DNA from: Branchiostoma floridae
Taxonomy: Eukaryota > Chordata > Leptocardii > Amphioxiformes > Branchiostomatidae
Direction of reading: 5' to 3'
Length of the DNA stretch: 64,000 nt
Assembly (NCBI RefSeq): GCF_000003815.2
Contig: NC_049988.1
Span: 4,161,738-4,225,737, forward strand
Both the position numbers and the translations under genes were made by a program. Below the pieces are notes generated by a model. It was given only the letters and a program-made list of their open reading frames with translations, was not told where the DNA came from and ran no database searches. Position 1 is the stretch's first letter, and the number at the start of each line of letters is the position of its first letter. Below are positions 54,201 to 60,200 of the stretch, piece by piece.

Positions 54201-57200
54201 TAAGTGATATAGGACTGGTGCGATTATTGTAGGGGGCTTTGGGGGCATCCATCTTCCATAGAGTTTTCAAGAATTTTAAGTTAAAATGGTGCATTCTAAG
54301 GTATCCTGAGGGGCAAAATTACTGTCAGAGAGGTCACAGTAGAAGACTGTGACCACAAATGACCTATTGGCATCCCAATTGGGATTTTATGCTTGTCAAA
54401 GGATCTGCTCCCCACTGTAAGAGCATCTAATGTGTCCAATTTCTTGCTATTTTAAGAAAAGCGCATCCAAATGATGCCATGAGGCATGCCTGACAAAGTG
54501 TAGAATGATGATTTTGACTTATACCTTATCTATATATAGTCATGAGTATAAAAGATGGTTTCTAAAGCTTGCTGCTTGTTTAGATTGTACCTTTTTAAGA
54601 CACATTTAGGGTTCAAAGCCAGTGTCACACAAAAGAAAAATAGCTTGCCTGACAAGTCTAGATGTGAAAGTAAAAGTAAAGGTGGTGACATAGTCTGTTT
54701 CTTTGTAGAAGTCAACTAATGCTGAAGTCAATCTTGACACATGTGTGTATGGTTTGATTAATGATATGTCAGTTCAAGGTTTTTGGCCAGCAAATTCTAA
54801 AATTAGACGATACAGTAGCTACATGTACATACAGACAAGCATCTGCATGTAAACAAAAAGAAATTTTACTTGCTACCTATAACCAAAAAAAGAAATGTAC
54901 TGACTACAAATTGAATTCTCAAATGTAGAAAATTGAATATCGACAATGGTTTATGAGCCACCTTTTGGTGTTGTTGACTCAGGCAGCACAGTAGTGCCAG
55001 CTGGGCTTGTATAGGCCGTGCTGAACACAGGTGCAGCTGTAGCAGGTGCAGTGGTGGCAGGTGCAGCAGTTGTAGGTGCTGCAGCTGTAGGTTTGGCAGT
55101 TGTAGCTGGGGTCGGCACACACTCACAGCACCTGTCATCTGGGTACATCTGGATTATAAAGCCCTGGGGAGACAAAAAGAAATTGATAGTAATTTATAAT
55201 TGATATGAGGATTTTTAAAATGTATACTTTTATTTTATACAGCAAAATATATTTTACTCACCATATCAGAAAGCAGAGATGAGGATGATCATCATTGATA
55301 ATACAGAAATCTAAAGCATTAAGATGTGAAGAAAATTAGGTACAGTCAAACCTGTATTAGCGGCCACCTTTGCATAACGGCCACCTGCCCATAGTGGCCA
55401 CTTTTTGTCGGTCCCTTGGATTCGTAATGATTAAGAAATAGGCTTAGCGGACACCTGTCCAACGCGGCCACGGCCACACGATTTCCGGTCCCGCAGGTAC
55501 AAAAACACTGCCGATTACGGCCACGCGGACCGCTGATCTATGTTTCGGCACGCGTTCGGCCATATACAGCGGCCGTATCGTCACCCTACGCCGGATTTAA
55601 AACTTCTTTGACTTATTTTCAAAAAAAAACTTCGTAAACTGGAGCTACCCATACCCGCTGACAAACGAGGTCATATAAGGTCAACAGACGACACCAACAT
55701 TACGGAGATAAATTGTGTTAAAGTTACGTTCTAATACACTATCGCTTAGGTTAATTTACATCACAAAAATGTCTACATTAACTGTTACAAAGACAAAATG
55801 ATATGAACTTCGGACTATAGTGGATTTTATTGTTACATTTATTAAGAGATAAGTCTAAAATGACGAGACTTTTCTTGTGAGTAACACATTAGCATAATGA
55901 ACGAATCTGACGTGTGAACGCGAGCGGGAACACACGGACGGCGAAGTATCAAAGGATACAAGACGAAAGATCAAAGAAATATGACGATGCGGGTCTCTTC
56001 AGACAATATCAACTGTAGAACATTTAAAACTTTTTATAGCTTTTGTTTTCTTAATACATATAGTGTAAAAATCATTGCAGTACATGTACAGTACTGTATT
56101 ATGTGAATAAAGATCAGTGGGTACTAAAACCATGTGTAACTTATTGCTTGTGGTCAACTAATTAGCATATTCTCTATAGTGGCCACCTCTCTATAGTGGC
56201 CAATTTTGACCAGTCCCTTGAGTGGCCGCTATAGACAGGTTTGACTGTATACATGTACATGGAAAAGTTTGCCAATTTGCTATCTTCATTGCATTATAGC
56301 TTCACCAGCATAAGCATTTGTATCTATCCTCTCATGTCTTCTTTTTACTTTACTAATAAAAAAGGAAAGGTTTGTAAAATTGGGATCTTCTAAAAACTTG
56401 TCAAGTTGTCATCAGAATGTAAGTACTCTATCACACCTCGGTGTTCAGCACCAAGGACAGACACTTATATCATGCTTTTTACTACATCACTCAAACTTTC
56501 AGGTCACAAACATACTCTGTTGGTTGAGCTTCCTACATTATCTAAGGAGGCTCTGTACTGACCTCTGCACAGTTGTCATAGCTGAGATCACAGGCCTTGT
56601 TACAGTCCACTTGACCCTGGTCACAAACACACTGCTGGCACTCACTCTCCATCCACATTTCACCATGCTGGAGAATAAGGGTTGTAACAACATTAATGTC
56701 GTACCTGGGCCGTGATAACATTCAAACATTCTCACTTCTGACACATTTCATATTGAAATGTATGTATTCTTCTAGCCATATAGGCTATTATATTGCTTAT
56801 AAAATACCTGTGTTAACTGTTACAAAATAGCCTAGTTCAAGACATATAATTCCTTAACTAGCAATTAAGCCTACCAGAAAGCCACTACAGCGTATCACGC
56901 AAAACAATAATATTGCAGCACGTTTTATTCAAATCCATTTACACATTATCAACTTAACTAAATTATCAATTTGTTATTGGTAATTGGCAATAGGTATCAA
57001 AAAAATTAGAGAGAAACAAAATGCCTAGTAGAAAAAGATTACAGTTTGTTTAAGCCAAAAGCTTTTCTATGTCACAAAGAGTGCATTGAACTTTGTAAAG
57101 TCAACCACAAACAAGATAAATCTTAAAAACATTCTTCTTATAATTAAGGCTAACATAAACATTAACTTATGATATATTGCTACAATTAGCTGGACAGGGG

Positions 57201-60200
57201 CTTCATCACTATCTTTTATAATTATCCAATAAAGCAATAACTAAAAAATCTTTTATGGATTGACCTATCTAATGTATAAATTGGTAAGTACTAGGGCTGG
57301 GTATCGGTACAGCGTACCGGTACAAAACCGGTTTTTCTTATTGGACCGGTCCAGAAAAACCGGACCTGAAAAAATTGGGTGGACCGGACGTTGGACCGAT
57401 TAGAAAATTAAGAGATTATTTTGTCAGGCATTCACACGTTTTGGCGCTTGTAGGTGGAAGAAAATAAGAGTGAAGTACTAGAGTAGAGTTAATAGTAATG
57501 TCTACCAAGTTTTACAGCCAATCGTACAGGTGAAGTTAGCGTTGTAGGATTTTAAAACGCCAGTGTAAGTCTCATACTCCACCAAACAGATTTCTTTGTA
57601 GTGAAATGGACCATTGGTATGAGTCATACTGAATCAGGTCCAGGTTCAGGTCCGGACCTGGACCTGATCCTCTGGACCTGAACCTGAACCTGGACCTAAT
57701 TCAGTATGTAATAACTTGTGAATTGACAATACTCAGAACAATGGTCCATTCCGCTACAAAGAAATCTGTTTGGTGGAGTTATACAATGTACTCACCTGGA
57801 ACTCCTTTCCATTGTAGGAGCACACACAGCTGAGCTCATCTCTCCCATCTGTACACTGAACTATCCCGTCACAGATCAGGTCCTCTGATACACACTTTCC
57901 ACAGTCATCACAGGCCATGGACCCAACAGGGCACACACAGGTTTGCCTAAACAAATGAACATTGGGGAAACAATTCTTATAGATTGCATCATACCTGACA
58001 CAAATTAAAGCAACTCAAAACATCTAATCAAAGAAGTCATAACTTTTAAGGTTTTTTTAGGAGTACTGCGTGTATTTTTTTTATTTATTCCTCATTGCTA
58101 ATTTCTTGCTAATGCTCTGTATGTATTTTCCTGCTTTCCTGGGCTAAAGAAGAAGCACAAACTTTATTTGGACCCCAGCCAAACCAGCCTGCAAGTCTCT
58201 AGATAACATCCATTGGCATAATACCGGTCGGTTTACTGCAATTTCTCAAGCAATGCTAATTTGGCAAATGATCAACGCATCATTTTCTCCAGTTACATGT
58301 TGCTGTTACAGCTTACCTTTGCCACTTCTTCTGTGTAAATTATTTTGTCTCTCTGGTCCTGCTAAAAACATAATATCGTAATTGGAACACACCGTGGAAT
58401 TGCACGGAGAACGGGCGCGTGGTTGGAAGGGGGTGCACTATACCGGTCGAACGAAACACAGCACAATTAACTGCCGCTATGTACCTTTATACATCCTCTG
58501 TTGTTCCTTTCTTTCCTGTTAGTAGTTGCACAAAACAAAAATCTGCATGAGCATACAAAAAGTCATGAGAAAATGGGCGTATACTGACAAGAATTTTCAT
58601 TTAATTTTGGTCCGTCACAATCGCTATGACGTAAAACTTTACTGCTGGCCGTAGCATTAAAAATGGCGGGAAAATGGCGGCGTACGTTCAATTTGACCCA
58701 TTCAGCCGTAGATCCGGGCGATAATGCAACGGTTCCTCACACTTTTACACGAGTTGTAGGTCACCAAAAGAAATTCAAGATTGCTGTTGAATCATGCTCG
58801 TCTTGTGCCGTGAGCACATGTGATTATTATCTACAAATCTGGCGATGAACGTGACAGTGTGTTTGTCCCACGACGAGCTCGCCTGCCCCGAAAATGACCT
58901 GAAAACTTTTGGCCTTGTTGTCTTCGAATGCATTGTTATCGATGCTTTGTAAATTATGTATTGGACACCTAGATGTCTGAAGTGTGCATACCTCAGAAAT
59001 AACTATTGTTGCACGTGCAGATCTCTTTAAGCTCCACTATTTTCAATCGACCGGTATAAGGCTTATGACCGGTATTATGCCAATGCATGTTACACAATTT
59101 TCTAAATCCTGTCAGTCAGAAATATCTAAATGCAAACACATACCAGTACAAAAAATTGATATCTCAATATCTATAGATTATGAGGTAAAAATTCTGAGTG
59201 TATCAAGAATTCTAAGTATGAATTTGGCTTCAGGTTAAGCATAAAATTTTGATCTGTAAAGCAACAAACCTGGTTGTGGTCTGCATAGTTGTCTGTGGGT
59301 GAACAGTCTCCAGCTTGTTCTGAGGCCCAGCTGTGGTGGGAATGCCTGCTGTGTTGTGCTCAGGCATTCCTGTGTAGTAGGGCTCAGTCTCGCTCTCTGG
59401 CCTGGTTGTGTATCCTGGTTCAGGTCTGTAGGTACCGGTGTGTTCTGGTTCAGGGCTGTAGGTACCGGTGTGTTCTGGTTCAGGTCTGTAGGTACCGGTG
59501 TGTTCTGGTTCAGGGCTGTAGGTACCAGTGTGTTCTGGTTCAGGTCTGTAGGTACCAGTGTGTTCTGGTTCAGGTTTGTAGGTACCAGTGTGTTCTGGTT
59601 CAGGTCTGTAGGTACCAGTGTGTTCTGGTTCGGGTCTGTAGGTACCAGTGTGTTCTGGTTCAGGTTTGTAGGTACCAGTGTGTTCTGGTTCAGGTCTGTA
59701 GGTACCAGTGTGTTCTGGTTCTGGCTTGTAGGTACCAGTGTGGTAGCTCTCAGGTTTGGTGGTGCTGTGCTCTGGTCTGGTTGTGTGTTCTGGTTCAGGT
59801 CTGTAGGTACCGGTGTGTTCTGGTTCAGGTCTGTAGGTACTGGTGTGTTCTGGTTCAGGTCTGTAGGTACCGGTGTGGTAGCTCTCAGGTTCAGTGGTAC
59901 TGTACTCTGGCCTGGTTGTGTGTTCTGGTTCAGGTCTGTAGGTACTGGTGTGTTCTGGTTCAGGTCTGTAGGTACCGGTGTGGTAGCTCTCTGGTTCTGT
60001 TGTTGTGTAGGGCCACTCTGGCTCTGTTGTTGTTTCCGGTCCAGTAGTTGGGACTGAACAAAGTACATATTCGTGCTTTATATTAGCAAATCTTAGGTAT
60101 GCAAAACATAAACTAGTCAGTTTCATTTTTCAAATTCACTATGGCAGCCAAACTCCACACATAGATACAATCAATAAAGGAAAACATGTGAAGTCTTTTT

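Noticed and set aside
58663-58848. 61-residue + strand frame inside the 875-bp element
   Set aside because: Short, no recognised motif, within a probable non-autonomous transposon.
59235-60068. Alternative frames over the [10 protein letters not shown] tract on both strands
   Set aside because: Repeat shadows of E3; wrong phase to join E2 and E4.
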